Notes: generated by a model not told the origin, from the sequence alone. DNA of 64,000 nucleotides from Methyloligella sp. (GCA_021604645.1 BQJJ01000006.1:1-64000), one strand, 5' to 3'; shown: positions 24,027 through 33,075, counted from the stretch's first letter. Translations and numbers: made by a program.

Positions 24027-24605
24027 GTGGAACAAGATGAAATCCCAGCGAATGAAGCGCTCGTAATTGAATGGAGAGATCATAGAAAAGGGAAAGATCT
24101 GGAAATTGAACTCATCATTGAAGATCAAAATTGGTCTGAAATCAGTTCTGATTTTTCATTTTTAAAAGAAGCATCCCTTTTAGCCTTAAGCCAGGAAGCG
24201 ACCAAGTCGGCACCCTTGGCCATGAAATCACCACATCGGCTTGCTGTCTTGGTCATGAGCAATGATGCGTCCATCAGAGATTTAAACAAAAGTTATCGGA
24301 GCAAAGACAAAGCTACGAATGTTCTCTCCTTTCCATCAAACGAAAACTTGTTACCAGATGAAGAGTTAGAGCCAGTTCACATAGGTGATGTGGTTTTATC
24401 CTATGAATATGTAACAAAAGAAGCCAAAAGTGAGAAAAAACCGATAAAATCACACCTTTCTCACTTAGTTATTCATGGAGTGTTACATCTTTTAGGCTAT
24501 GATCATGAAACAAGCGAAGATGCTGAGATAATGGAAACACTTGAAATTAGGCTCATGAAGCAGCTAGGATTAGAAAATCCTTATGAAGGTGAGCCTGTTG
24601 TTTGA
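24027..24605 (+). CDS. ybeY: Endoribonuclease YbeY (16S rRNA maturation)
   Basis: YbeY is a zinc-dependent endoribonuclease needed for 16S rRNA 3'-end processing and ribosome quality control. The zinc-binding signature is HGVLHLLGYDH (about 150-160), and the preceding LNKSYRSKDKATNVLSFPS is the other hallmark of the family. Start GTG at 24027 after an AAGG. The protein has 192 residues, somewhat longer at the N-terminus than the E. coli form, as is usual in rhizobia. It is embedded between phoH and a CorC-type gene, the conserved order. Confidence 0.93.
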   Translation: MEQDEIPANEALVIEWRDHRKGKDLEIELIIEDQNWSEISSDFSFLKEASLLALSQEATKSAPLAMKSPHRLAVLVMSNDASIRDLNKSYRSKDKATNVLSFPSNENLLPDEELEPVHIGDVVLSYEYVTKEAKSEKKPIKSHLSHLVIHGVLHLLGYDHETSEDAEIMETLEIRLMKQLGLENPYEGEPVV

Positions 24606-24610
24606 ATATT

Positions 24611-24650
24611 GCGGCGGTTGCTAGTGGGCAACTGAAGCCGCGTCAAAGAA
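24611..24650 (+). repeat. Repeat family B, tandem copy 1 before corC
   Basis: Outer stem GCGGC/GCCGC, inner GGTTGC/GCAACT, loop TAGTGG, joint TGAA, tail GTCAAAGAA. Confidence 0.8.
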
Positions 24651-24690
24651 GCGCGGTTGCTAGTGGGCAACTGAAGCCGTGTCAAAGAAG
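24651..24690 (+). repeat. Repeat family B, tandem copy 2 before corC
   Basis: Nearly identical to the preceding copy in loop and inner stem. The outer arms differ (GCGC against CCGTGT, weaker pairing). Tail GTCAAAGAAG. Confidence 0.75.
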
Positions 24691-24719
24691 TGCAGATGCT
24701 TGGGCGGAAGCACTAAAAG
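24690..24719 (+). repeat. Repeat family B variant, copy 3 before corC
   Basis: A shortened unit: GTGC, AGATGC, TTGGGCGGAAGCAC and an A tail. Outer pairing GTGC/GCAC is kept. A further CTGAAGACGTATTAAAAG stretch after it may be a fourth, decayed unit. Confidence 0.5.
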
Positions 24720-24765
24720 AGCCAGCCTGAAGACGTATTAAAAGAAATAGATATTTTACAAGCAA

Positions 24766-25818
24766 ATGACCAACGAAACCGTACCAAGTCCAGAGAATAA
24801 TAAATCAACTGATCTAGAGACTGAACCCTCTGGGACGGGTAAAGTTAAACACTTCATTAAAAAGACTTTACGAACTTTGTTCTCCGACAGTATGTCAGAT
24901 GACCTGAGAAATCAGCTAGAACAAGCGGTTGATTCAGAGTCAGGCGAAAGTGATAGTTTCAGCAATCAAGAGCGGGTTATGATCGCCAATATTTTGCGAT
25001 TTGGCAGCTTACGTGTTGAAGACGTGATGGTACCAAGAGCTGATATTGAGGCCATTGAAGAAACTGCTAGCTTAAAAGAGCTCTTAACGCACTTTGAAAC
25101 CATTGGTCATTCCCGCATTCCCGTTTACCGCGAAACTTTAGATGATCCAACCGGCATGGTTCATGTGAAAGATTTATTATGCTGGATTGCAGAACAAGGC
25201 GATGCACCTAATTCGAAAACACAACCTACTGTCGGGCTAAAAGTGATCTCTGGTGGCAGAGAAGCTAAAGAAGAAATAAAAGCCCCAACATTAGTTAAAG
25301 ACATCGATCAGTTCAGGTTAACGGCAAAAGACTTCATGGTGCAAATTAAAGATGCCAAGATCTCGCGTGACGTGCTGTATGTGCCGCCTTCAATGCCCGT
25401 TGTTAATTTACTCCTTAGAATGCAATCAACCAGAGTTCACTTAGCCCTTGTCGTCGATGAATATGGCGGAACAGATGGGTTGGTCTCAATTGAAGATTTG
25501 GTTGAGGAAGTTGTTGGTGAAATTGAAGATGAGCATGATGACAATAACGATCGCTTAATGAGCGGTAATCTGGAAACAGGGCTAACAGCTTCAGCTCGAA
25601 CGCCCATTGAAGAGCTTGAAGAAAAGATCAATTTAGATTTATTCACAAACGAAGAGCGTGATGATGATATCGATACATTAGGCGGACTGGTCTTTTCTAT
25701 GGTTGGCCGAGTTCCTGTGCGCGGAGAAATTATAACTCATAAATCAGGGTTAGAGTTTGAAGTGTTAAGCGCAGACCCAAGACGCATTAAAACTCTTAAA
25801 ATTTCAATTAAAAATTAA
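24766..25818 (+). CDS. corC: CorC/HlyC-type transporter-associated protein with CBS domains
   Basis: The 350-residue protein has the YbeX/CorC layout without the N-terminal membrane domain. A short acidic start leads to NQERVMIANILRFGSLRVED and VMVPRADIEAIEE, the entry to the CBS pair. The second CBS motif is YVPPSMPVVNLLLRMQSTRVHLALVVDEYGGTDGLVS. A CorC_HlyC domain (DIDTLGGLVFSMVGRVPVRGE) ends the protein. Family members are linked to magnesium/cobalt efflux and act with Lnt-type neighbours. It lies between ybeY and lnt in conserved order. Several B repeats fill its leader. Annotations as hemolysin are historical. Confidence 0.88.
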   Translation: MTNETVPSPENNKSTDLETEPSGTGKVKHFIKKTLRTLFSDSMSDDLRNQLEQAVDSESGESDSFSNQERVMIANILRFGSLRVEDVMVPRADIEAIEETASLKELLTHFETIGHSRIPVYRETLDDPTGMVHVKDLLCWIAEQGDAPNSKTQPTVGLKVISGGREAKEEIKAPTLVKDIDQFRLTAKDFMVQIKDAKISRDVLYVPPSMPVVNLLLRMQSTRVHLALVVDEYGGTDGLVSIEDLVEEVVGEIEDEHDDNNDRLMSGNLETGLTASARTPIEELEEKINLDLFTNEERDDDIDTLGGLVFSMVGRVPVRGEIITHKSGLEFEVLSADPRRIKTLKISIKN

Positions 25819-25860
25819 GCTGCATATTTTCGCCCTATTAATGACCGGAGCCAAAGCTTC

Positions 25861-27546
25861 ATGTGGAACAACTATGCTCATAAATTTATGAGTTTAAACC
25901 AAATGATGAGTGAGCTCTCTAATCGTAAAAAATATTTAATAGCATTTCTGCTAGGTATTTTTTCAACTTTGGCAATGCCTCCAGTTTCCTTTTGGCCCAT
26001 TCTATTTATTACATTTCCAATTCTCATTTGGCTGATTGATGGGGTTAAATTTTCTCAAAGAAATACGACTGGAACGCGAAAGAAATTTTTTTTAATTGGC
26101 TGGTCATTTGGGTTTGGTTACTTTCTGGTGTCATTATATTGGTTAGGCTCTTCCTTCTTAGTTGAGCCAGAAAAATTTGCCTGGGCTCTTCCCTTTGCAG
26201 TAACTCTGCTTCCAGCCTTTCTAGCCTTTTTTTATGCGGTGCCTTTAGCTGTTTCAAATGTTTTTTGGACAAAAGGGCCAGAGCGCTTGTTAACATTCAG
26301 TCTAACCATTTTTATTGCTGATTTGCTGCGAAGTTATCTCTTTACCGGCTTTCCGTGGAACCTTGTTGGCCACAGTTTAACCGGTCAATTGGAGTTGATG
26401 CAAAGCGTGTCAATATTTGGCATTCTTGGCCTAAGTGCAATTGCAGCCTTAATTTTTTCAACACCTGCCTTATTGGCTCATCCTCTGGGAAAGCATGAAG
26501 ATAAACAAAAGCAGTCTCATAAAAATTCATTCAGTAAAGCTCTACCTTTGGCTTTTTCTGTTTGCGTTATTGTTTCCTTATATGGCTATGGCGCTCATCG
26601 AATTAACAAAGAAGGGTCAACGAAATTCATCGAGGGAATTGAGTTAGTTCTGGTTCAGCCTAATATTTCTCAAAAAGATAAAGTAGATTTAAAAAAACGC
26701 CCCGCAGCTCTATTAACAACCATAGAGTTAACAGAAACCCTACCTCCACTTGACCAAGCAAAAAACCAGCAAAGGCTGATCATTTGGCCAGAGACGGCAA
26801 TTCCATTTGCGTTAAATCGTTCTCCGACAATTTTAAAAAGATTGGATGAAATGCTGGCTGAAGGAAGCACCCTGATTTCCGGTGCATTCCATGTTGAGAA
26901 TAGCGAAGATGCAAAGGCAAGAGACAGTTACAAAGTTTTTAATAGTTTGTTTGTGGTAAATGATCAGGGAGAAATTGAAAACCTTTACGATAAAAATCAT
27001 CTCGTCCCGTTTGGTGAGTATCTCCCCTTTCCCCAACTTTTCAAAGCTATAGGGTTAAGCGCTATAGCTGATGAAAGAGGCGGGTTTAAAATCGGGCCAG
27101 AACCCTCTCCAGTGCAAATAAAAAACGCGCCGCCTTTTCTACCATCAATTTGTTATGAAGCGATTTTTCCTCTTCCTTCTACGACGGGGACAAAAGGAGC
27201 TAAATGGTTGTTAAACATTTCAAATGATGGCTGGTTTGGAAATACTGTCGGGCCTCATCAACACCTCCATCAAGTTCGGCTAAGAGCGTTAGAAACCGGT
27301 TTGCCTATGGTTAGATCTGTAAATGGTGGGGTATCTGCGGTTTTTGATGGTATTGGAAGAATAGTGAAAAAGACGACCTTAAATAAAAAAGCAATAATAG
27401 TATCAGCAATACCTAAAAAATCTAAAATTTCTATTTTCCCATTCCCGAAAGAATTATTGAGTTTTTTGATCTTACTCATTTTCGGCGTACTAATCAGTAC
27501 AGAGAAAATTTTGACAAATCGTTCAAAATTAACTAGCAAGCACTAA
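25861..27546 (+). CDS. lnt: Apolipoprotein N-acyltransferase (Lnt)
   Basis: Lnt adds the third acyl chain to lipoproteins in the inner membrane. The 561-residue protein has about eight hydrophobic segments in its first 245 residues and a nitrilase-like periplasmic domain after that. The catalytic triad is visible: Glu in WPETAIPF (about 311), Lys in YDKNHLVPFGEYLPF (about 379) and Cys in PSICYEAIFP (about 432). A last membrane segment lies near the C-terminus. Start ATG 25861, with further ATGs at 25888 and 25903. It is at least partly cotranscribed with corC, 42 nt upstream. Confidence 0.93.
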   Translation: MWNNYAHKFMSLNQMMSELSNRKKYLIAFLLGIFSTLAMPPVSFWPILFITFPILIWLIDGVKFSQRNTTGTRKKFFLIGWSFGFGYFLVSLYWLGSSFLVEPEKFAWALPFAVTLLPAFLAFFYAVPLAVSNVFWTKGPERLLTFSLTIFIADLLRSYLFTGFPWNLVGHSLTGQLELMQSVSIFGILGLSAIAALIFSTPALLAHPLGKHEDKQKQSHKNSFSKALPLAFSVCVIVSLYGYGAHRINKEGSTKFIEGIELVLVQPNISQKDKVDLKKRPAALLTTIELTETLPPLDQAKNQQRLIIWPETAIPFALNRSPTILKRLDEMLAEGSTLISGAFHVENSEDAKARDSYKVFNSLFVVNDQGEIENLYDKNHLVPFGEYLPFPQLFKAIGLSAIADERGGFKIGPEPSPVQIKNAPPFLPSICYEAIFPLPSTTGTKGAKWLLNISNDGWFGNTVGPHQHLHQVRLRALETGLPMVRSVNGGVSAVFDGIGRIVKKTTLNKKAIIVSAIPKKSKISIFPFPKELLSFLILLIFGVLISTEKILTNRSKLTSKH

Positions 27547-27686
27547 CCAAGATATAAAAAATCAATAGGTTTTCAGTCCAATTTGGGCTAAAAGTCGATT
27601 TCATATATAATATATCAGCATGCAAATAATTAGTGCTAAGCCTAAACATATAACAGTACTTATTAGCCCTTACAGGGAGAAATTTA

Positions 27687-28136
27687 ATGGATACTATGAC
27701 GGGTTCAAACAATCAGCCAAGAAAACCAAATCCGATTGATATCCATGTAGGTGGTCGCATTCGCTTGCGCCGTATGATGAGTGGTTTAAGCCAAGAAAGA
27801 TTAGGTGAGCAAATGGGGCTCACATTTCAACAAATTCAAAAATATGAAAAAGGTGCGAATAGAGTGGGCGCCAGTCGTTTATTTCAATTGGCAAAAGTTC
27901 TTGAAGTTCCAATCTCATATTTTTTCGATGATCTTGAAACTGAAACTCCCGGTGAAATGCAAGCCGGCTTTGCAGAATCTAAGTCTCAAGATTTTGTTCT
28001 CGAATTTCTGAACTCACGGGAAGGACTGGAATTAAACCGGGCCTTTGTTAAAATACAAGATCCTCAAGTTCGTCGCCGCGTTATAGACCTTATTCGAAGT
28101 TTATCCGAAGAACCAAATAATACTGTAGATGAGTAG
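27687..28136 (+). CDS. Cro/CI-type HTH regulator of the PraR/PhrR type
   Basis: The 149-residue protein has an XRE helix-turn-helix: GGRIRLRRMMSGLSQERLG, then LTFQQIQKYEKGANRVGASR and LFQLAKVLEVPISYFF. The start NPIDIHVGGRIRLRR and the C-terminal LNRAFVKIQDPQVRRRVIDL match rhizobial PraR/PhrR, which regulates surface and quorum-sensing genes and lies upstream of metK in that group. Start ATG at 27687 with a strong CAGGGAG. It is 140 nt after lnt and 115 nt before metK. The exact regulon cannot be inferred here. Confidence 0.85.
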   Translation: MDTMTGSNNQPRKPNPIDIHVGGRIRLRRMMSGLSQERLGEQMGLTFQQIQKYEKGANRVGASRLFQLAKVLEVPISYFFDDLETETPGEMQAGFAESKSQDFVLEFLNSREGLELNRAFVKIQDPQVRRRVIDLIRSLSEEPNNTVDE

Positions 28137-28251
28137 TTTCAGGTAATTTACTAGAAATCACTTGACCGACACCCCACCTTTCTGCAAAAAGTCCCACTAA
28201 GTTTAAATATTCAATCAAAGTTAATATTTTGCCATTTTGGGGAGTGTAAAC

Positions 28252-29427
28252 GTGACGCGTCAAAGCTATTTATTTACGAGTGAATCTGTATCTGAAGGCC
28301 ATCCGGATAAAGTATGTGATCGCATTTCCGATGCGATAGTTGATACATACCTTGCGGTTGACCCTGATAGCCGTGTCGCTGTTGAAACCCTTACAACAAC
28401 CAATAAAGTTGTGCTTGCAGGTGAAGTTCGCTGTGCAGGGAGTGTAACGAAAGAGCAATTAATAGACGTTGCTCGCCGGGCGATTAAAGACATCGGTTAT
28501 GAACAGGATGGCTTCCATCATGAGACAGCAGATATAGATTGCCTTGTTCACGAACAATCAGTTGATATTGCTCAAGGTGTTGACGCCGATGGCGATAAGG
28601 AAAAAGACGAAGGTGCTGGTGACCAGGGCATTATGTTCGGTTATGCATGTCGTGAGACAGATGTTCTTATGCCGGCCCCAATCCATTATTCACACAAAAT
28701 TTTGCAAAATATGGCGAAAGCGCGCCATGATGGCTCATGCCCTGAATTTGGCCCAGATGCCAAAAGTCAGGTGACATTGGCCTATGAAAATGGCGTGCCA
28801 GTAAGAGCAACCTCTGTGGTTGTCTCAACGCAGCATAGTGAAGGCACAAATCAAGCGGAGCTTCGTGAAAAAGTACGTGGCTTCATTGAAGACGTCTTAC
28901 CAGAAGGCTGGATGTGCCCAGGTGAAGAGTTATATGTGAACCCGACAGGTCGCTTTGTAATTGGTGGCCCAGATGGTGACGCAGGCCTAACAGGTCGTAA
29001 AATCATTGTTGATACTTATGGCGGTGCAGCTCCTCATGGTGGTGGTGCTTTCTCAGGCAAAGACTCAACCAAAGTTGACCGCTCTGCAGCCTATGCATCA
29101 CGTTACTTAGCGAAAAATGTTGTTGCAGCAGAATTAGCTGATAAATGCACTCTGCAACTTTCATATGCGATCGGTGTGTCTAAGCCATTGTCGATCTATG
29201 TAGATCTACATGGCACCGGCAAGATTGACGAAAGTAAACTTGAGGCTGCTCTGATGGAAGTCATGGATTTAAGCCCACGTGGTATTCGTGAACATCTTGC
29301 TCTTACAAAACCAATTTTTGAGCGCACAGCAGCTTATGGTCACTTTGGGCGCACGCCAGATGCAGACGGCGGTTTCTCTTGGGAACGCACAGATCTTGTC
29401 GATCAACTGAAAAGCGCAATTAGCTAA
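28252..29427 (+). CDS. metK: S-adenosylmethionine synthetase (MetK)
   Basis: MetK makes SAM from methionine and ATP in the cytoplasm. I chose GTG 28252 because GGGGAG lies 7 nt upstream and the protein then begins with the family sequence [19 protein letters not shown]; an in-frame TTG at 28237 is less likely. 391 residues. Further signatures are [12 protein letters not shown] and [19 protein letters not shown] looked for SAM-type riboswitches in the 115-nt leader and saw none of the known consensus features. A perfect hairpin closes the gene. Confidence 0.96.
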   Translation: MTRQSYLFTSESVSEGHPDKVCDRISDAIVDTYLAVDPDSRVAVETLTTTNKVVLAGEVRCAGSVTKEQLIDVARRAIKDIGYEQDGFHHETADIDCLVHEQSVDIAQGVDADGDKEKDEGAGDQGIMFGYACRETDVLMPAPIHYSHKILQNMAKARHDGSCPEFGPDAKSQVTLAYENGVPVRATSVVVSTQHSEGTNQAELREKVRGFIEDVLPEGWMCPGEELYVNPTGRFVIGGPDGDAGLTGRKIIVDTYGGAAPHGGGAFSGKDSTKVDRSAAYASRYLAKNVVAAELADKCTLQLSYAIGVSKPLSIYVDLHGTGKIDESKLEAALMEVMDLSPRGIREHLALTKPIFERTAAYGHFGRTPDADGGFSWERTDLVDQLKSAIS

Positions 29428-29438
29428 AAAAATTAACA

Positions 29439-29471
29439 TTCCACCACCTTGCTCTGAGCAAGGTGGTGGAA
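29439..29471. terminator. Perfect GC-rich hairpin after metK
   Basis: Arms TTCCACCACCTTGCTC and GAGCAAGGTGGTGGAA enclose a single base, so the true loop is a few bases larger. There is no long T tract on the + strand, so it may be a transcript-stability or attenuating structure rather than a simple terminator. Confidence 0.65.
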
Positions 29472-29502
29472 TAAATAATAAAACTTACCCTTGGCAAACA
29501 TC

Positions 29503-30189
29503 ATGGCTGAAGACCTCACTAAAAAAAGTTATATTTTCGGCCGCCAAAAATGCAAAAAACTAAGTGCTAGGCAGCAAAGCTTGGTAGAAAATTTGCTGCC
29601 CAAACTTTTGATCAACCCTGAAAAACCATTTCAAGAAGCTGAACTTAACATCGAAAACCAAGAGCTGTGGCTCGAAATTGGTTTTGGTGGCGGTGAACAT
29701 TTAAGCACAACAGCAAAAGCCAATCCAAATGTCCAATTTATCGGTTGCGAGCCTTTCTTAAATGGTATTGCAAAATTGCTCGTCGCTATCGAGGGCCAAA
29801 ATTTAGGCAACATCAGAATTTTTGACCATGATGCACGAAAAGTCATTAACTGGCTGCCAGGGGAAAGCTTAAGCCGTGTTTATCTGCTCTATCCTGATCC
29901 TTGGCCCAAAAAACGTCATCGCAAGCGCCGCTTTGTTACGACTGAAACTCTAGAAATGTTAGCGCGTGTGTTAAAGCCTGGGGCTGATTTGATTATTGCC
30001 TCAGATATTGGCGATTATATACGCACGTCTCTAAGCGCCATCGAGCAAAGCGAAGATTTTATCTGGTCGCCGCAATCCAGAGAAAGCTGGCGAACTCCTC
30101 CTGAAGGGTGGCCAAGCACCAGGTATGAACAAAAAGCCTTACGAGAAGGCCGCTATCCAACTTACCTGAAGGTGAAACGCGCTGTTTGA
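29503..30189 (+). CDS. trmB: tRNA (guanine-N7-)-methyltransferase (TrmB)
   Basis: TrmB methylates G46 of tRNAs using SAM. The SAM-binding segment is WLEIGFGGGEHL, followed by FIGCEPFLNGIAKL. The family signature YPDPWPKKRHRKRRFV, with the catalytic Asp, is present. The C-terminus GWPSTRYEQKALREGRYPTY is typical. Start ATG 29503 (228 residues); an in-frame TTG at 29491 is possible, and no strong ribosome-binding site is seen for either. It lies between metK and rimP as in other rhizobia. Confidence 0.93.
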   Translation: MAEDLTKKSYIFGRQKCKKLSARQQSLVENLLPKLLINPEKPFQEAELNIENQELWLEIGFGGGEHLSTTAKANPNVQFIGCEPFLNGIAKLLVAIEGQNLGNIRIFDHDARKVINWLPGESLSRVYLLYPDPWPKKRHRKRRFVTTETLEMLARVLKPGADLIIASDIGDYIRTSLSAIEQSEDFIWSPQSRESWRTPPEGWPSTRYEQKALREGRYPTYLKVKRAV

Positions 30190-30202
30190 AAGAGCTTTTC
30201 AC

Positions 30203-30240
30203 TAGCGAGGTTGCTGGTAGACAACTGAAACAAGCCAGTA
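30203..30240 (+). repeat. Degenerate repeat family B
   Basis: GAGGTTGC, TGGTAGA, CAACTGAAAC. The inner hairpin survives, but the outer stem and A tail are lost. Confidence 0.45.
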
Positions 30241-30317
30241 ACCTGTTGATTTTATCTGATAAAGCACAAGGTTTTGGAGTTCAAAGTGCTATAAAGCCTG
30301 CCAAAATCATAAATAAC

Positions 30318-30346
30318 TTGCGATTTTTCCAATAAAGCACTATATA
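30318..30346 (+). promoter_or_regulatory. Sigma-70-type promoter in the trmB-rimP gap
   Basis: TTGCGA (30318-30323) and TATATA (30341-30346) are separated by exactly 17 nt. Transcription would start near 30353, well before rimP and just ahead of a terminator. Confidence 0.6.
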
Positions 30347-30352
30347 ACTAAT

Positions 30353-30422
30353 CAACTCATGATCATGCCTCATTTGATCATCTCTCGTCAGAGTGGGTCC
30401 TCGGGTCCGCTCTTTTTGTTTT
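30353..30422 (+). ncRNA. Candidate small RNA between trmB and rimP
   Basis: A well-spaced promoter is followed about 70 nt later by a terminator hairpin (AGAGTGG/CCGCTCT) with a T-rich tail ending in TTTTTGTTTT. The body has a TGATCATG/TTGATCA palindromic region and a short TCTCTCGTC stretch. No open frame is present. The identity is unknown; it could be a trans-acting RNA with a U-rich Hfq-type tail. Confidence 0.5.
30390..30422 (+). terminator. Terminator of the candidate small RNA
   Basis: Stem AGAGTGG with CCGCTCT (one G-U pair), ten-nt loop, then TTTTTGTTTT. Confidence 0.75.
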
Positions 30423-30550
30423 GATGAATTGAAAATGGGGATGCGAGGGATAATTTGCAGGTGTCAGCAATGGTTTTCATTGAGGAATCAAAAAGTGATA
30501 TTTGTAAAGTTATTGTCATGGGAAAAATAGTTTAAAGCCAACGAGGCGAA

Positions 30551-30656
30551 GAAGGAGTGCCGCTCTTTCAGCGGCAGGACATGACGCCAGGGGCGTCCGG
30601 TGCCTAGCACCGCCCCTCGGAGGCTCAAGTGCGATAGCACTTGAAATAGCCGTGAG
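30551..30656 (+). repeat. Repeat family A, copy A8 (leader of rimP)
   Basis: GAAGGAG, stem 1 TGCCGCT/AGCGGCA, AGGACATG, stem 2 ACGCC/GGCGT, CCGG, stem 3 GGTGC/GCACC, CTCGGAGG, stem 4 TCAAGTGC/GCACTTGA enclosed by GGC/GCC, and GTGAG. The GTG at 30652 is in frame with rimP, 12 nt before its ATG. Confidence 0.85.
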
Positions 30657-30663
30657 AGAAAAA

Positions 30664-31221
30664 ATGCAAACCGAAGATCTTGATAAAAGATTCGTAACAG
30701 AATCAGGGCTAGCTGGTGATATTGCTTCACTAGTAGAGCCTGTAATTGCAGATCTCGGCTATTTATTGGTTCGTGTGGTTGTTTCTGGTCGTGATGGCAT
30801 GACCGTACAAATCATGGCGGATAAAGCTGACGGCAGCTTTGGGGTGAAGGATTGTGAAGTTATATCGAGGGAATTATCCCCTTATTTGGATAGCCATGAC
30901 CCAATCCCGGGTGGGTATCATTTAGAGGTTTCGTCAACTGGCATTGATCGCCCGTTAGTTCGTAAAAGAGATTTCGAGAACTGGCAAGGGTTTGAGGTCA
31001 AGATTGAAACAAAACAGGCCATTGATGGCCGAAAGAGATTTCGGGGCACGATTGAAGGCTTCGAAAATGAAGAATTGCTTTTAAACGTAACTCTAGCGGA
31101 TGGTGAAGAGCCAGTAACTTTAGGGTTTAATAAAGCAATGATTGCCAGCTCAAAACTTATTATGAGTGATGAGCTATTAAAAAGCGCTGAAAAGCGTAAT
31201 CAAACAGAGCAAGATGGTTAG
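30664..31221 (+). CDS. rimP: Ribosome maturation factor RimP
   Basis: RimP assists assembly of the 30S subunit. From ATG 30664 the protein has 185 residues. The N-terminal domain has LVEPVIADLGYLLVRVVVSG and CEVISRELSPYLDSHDPI, followed by YHLEVSSTGIDRPLVRKRDF, the family signature. A C-terminal SH3-like domain follows. The reading frame is open back to GTG 30652, which belongs to repeat A8, so the repeat may provide an alternative start. It heads the rimP-nusA-ylxR-infB-rbfA-truB-rpsO-pnp cluster, with 47 nt to nusA. Confidence 0.93.
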   Translation: MQTEDLDKRFVTESGLAGDIASLVEPVIADLGYLLVRVVVSGRDGMTVQIMADKADGSFGVKDCEVISRELSPYLDSHDPIPGGYHLEVSSTGIDRPLVRKRDFENWQGFEVKIETKQAIDGRKRFRGTIEGFENEELLLNVTLADGEEPVTLGFNKAMIASSKLIMSDELLKSAEKRNQTEQDG

Positions 31222-31268
31222 TTCTATGAATTAATCAAACTGCCATATAGGTTAAAGCGGAGAATGAA

Positions 31269-32951
31269 ATGGCTGTAAGCGCCAATCGGTTAGAACTGTT
31301 GCAAATCGCAGAAGCAGTAGCCCGTGAGAAGTCGATCAATCGTGAAGTCGTGATTGAAGCTATGGAAGATGCCATACAAAAGGCAGCCAAATCCCGTTAT
31401 GGCAGCGAAAATGAAATTCAGGCCAAAATTGACCCTGTGACAGGGGAAATAAAATTATCTCGTTTGCTTGAGGTTGTTGATACCGTTGTAAACGAAGCAA
31501 CGGAAATCACTCTTAAAGCCGCAAAACGTGCTCAAAAAGATATTGAAGTTGGACAAGTTCTAGCTGAAGATTTACCGCCATTGGATTTTGGACGTGTGGC
31601 AGCGCAAAACGCCAAGCAGGTTATTGTCCAAAAGGTGCGCGATGCAGAGCGCGAGCGTCAATACGAAGAATATAGAGACCGCATAGGTGAAGTGGCCAAC
31701 GGCACGGTTAAACGTGTTGAATATGGCAATGTTGTCGTAGATCTTGGCCGTGCTGAAGCAATTGTACGCCGCGACGAAAGCTTACCTCGTGAAAATTTCC
31801 GTTATGGTGATCGGGTTCGCGCCTATATTTATGATGTGCGCCGCGAACAAAGAGGGCCGCAAATTTTCCTCAGCCGGACACGTCCAGAATTTATGGCCAA
31901 ACTATTTGCCCAGGAAGTTCCAGAAATTTACGACAATATCGTCAATATTAAATCAGTTGCTCGTGACCCGGGTAGCCGCGCGAAAATCGCGGTTCTAAGT
32001 CAAGATAGCTCAATTGATCCAGTTGGCGCTTGTGTTGGTATGCGCGGTGCGCGTGTGCAAGCCGTTGTTAATGAGCTTCAAGGCGAGAAAATTGATATCA
32101 TTCCATGGTCTCATGATGCAGCTACCTTTATCGTGAATGCCTTGGCACCCGCTGAAGTGGTTAAAGTTGTTCTGGATGAAGATTTAGAGCGTATCGAAGT
32201 TGTTGTGCCAGATGATCAGCTAAGCTTGGCGATTGGTCGCCGTGGCCAAAATGTTCGTCTAGCCTCTCAATTAACAGGGTGGGAAATTGACATCCTCACT
32301 GAGCAGCAAGAATCTGAACAACGCCAAAAAGAATTCGCTGAACGTACTGAAAAGTTCATGAAAGCATTGGATGTTGACGAATTTATCGCTCAGCTACTTG
32401 CATCTGAAGGTTTCACTTCAGTTAATGAGGTTGCCTTTGTTGACCCAAGTGAAATTTCTTCAATTGAAGGCTTCGACGAAGATACAGCAGACGAAATTCA
32501 AACCCGTGCACGTGAAGCTCTAGAAGCCAGAGAAGCTGAACTAGAGAAGCGCTGCAAAGAGTTGAAAATCGAAGATGATATTCGTGAAGTTGAAGGCCTT
32601 TCAATTGAAATGCTTGTTGCCCTGGGTGAAAACGACGTTAAATGCGTTGAAGACTTGGCTGAATGCGCAACAGACGACCTCATTGGTTGGAGCGAGCGCA
32701 AAGACGGTGAAGTAACAAAATATGAAGGTTTCTTGGATGGATTTAATATCCGTAAATTCCAGGCCGAAGAAATGATCATGATGGCACGTGTTAAAGCCGG
32801 TTGGATCAGTGAAGAAGATTTGAAAAAAGATGAGCCTGAAGAAGAAGAAACAGGTGAGGAAGAAGCGGAAGTTGTTGAAGAGCCCGTAGCCTCAACACCT
32901 CTGTCTGACGCTGAAGCCATGTTTGCCGACAAAGGTGAAAAAGAAGAGTAA
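31269..32951 (+). CDS. nusA: Transcription termination/antitermination factor NusA
   Basis: The 560-residue protein contains the N-terminal RNA-polymerase-binding domain (REKSINREVVIEAMEDAIQ), an S1 domain (NGTVKRVEYGNVVVDLGRAE), two KH domains (IDPVGACVGMRGARVQAVV and LSLAIGRRGQNVRLASQL) and two acidic helix-hairpin-helix-type repeats in the C-terminal part. The last 40 residues are very Glu-rich. Start ATG 31269. It acts with RNA polymerase in pausing, termination and antitermination. Cotranscription with rimP is likely from spacing and universal gene order. Confidence 0.96.
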   Translation: MAVSANRLELLQIAEAVAREKSINREVVIEAMEDAIQKAAKSRYGSENEIQAKIDPVTGEIKLSRLLEVVDTVVNEATEITLKAAKRAQKDIEVGQVLAEDLPPLDFGRVAAQNAKQVIVQKVRDAERERQYEEYRDRIGEVANGTVKRVEYGNVVVDLGRAEAIVRRDESLPRENFRYGDRVRAYIYDVRREQRGPQIFLSRTRPEFMAKLFAQEVPEIYDNIVNIKSVARDPGSRAKIAVLSQDSSIDPVGACVGMRGARVQAVVNELQGEKIDIIPWSHDAATFIVNALAPAEVVKVVLDEDLERIEVVVPDDQLSLAIGRRGQNVRLASQLTGWEIDILTEQQESEQRQKEFAERTEKFMKALDVDEFIAQLLASEGFTSVNEVAFVDPSEISSIEGFDEDTADEIQTRAREALEAREAELEKRCKELKIEDDIREVEGLSIEMLVALGENDVKCVEDLAECATDDLIGWSERKDGEVTKYEGFLDGFNIRKFQAEEMIMMARVKAGWISEEDLKKDEPEEEETGEEEAEVVEEPVASTPLSDAEAMFADKGEKEE

Positions 32952-32962
32952 ATTTAAAAAAC

Positions 32963-33062
32963 AGCACGGATGCTTCGGGCCGGTTGTCATTGCGGATGCT
33001 TTATGGGCATCTGAAACAAAGAAAAGTGGGAAACCTGAAGGCTCACTAAAAGAGGCATCTGG
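32963..33062 (+). repeat. Repeat family B, apparent triple nest
   Basis: An inner copy (32992-33025: GCGGATGC, TTTATGG, GCATC, TGAAAC, A tail) lies in the loop of a second (GGGCCGGTTGT at 32977 resuming with GGAAACCTGAAGGCTC at about 33029). That second copy seems to lie in a third whose arms are GGATGC (32968) and GGCATCTGG (33054). The outermost copy has lost its tail. Confidence 0.6.
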
Positions 33063-33075
33063 TTAAGATACTACG

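Noticed and set aside
24611..24719. CRISPR-like look of regularly spaced repeats
   Set aside because: The units are contiguous B elements of about 40 nt with no variable spacers and no cas genes; the same unit occurs singly elsewhere.
28137..28251. SAM riboswitch before metK
   Set aside because: None of the SAM-I, SAM-II or SAM/SAH consensus segments was found in the 115-nt leader.
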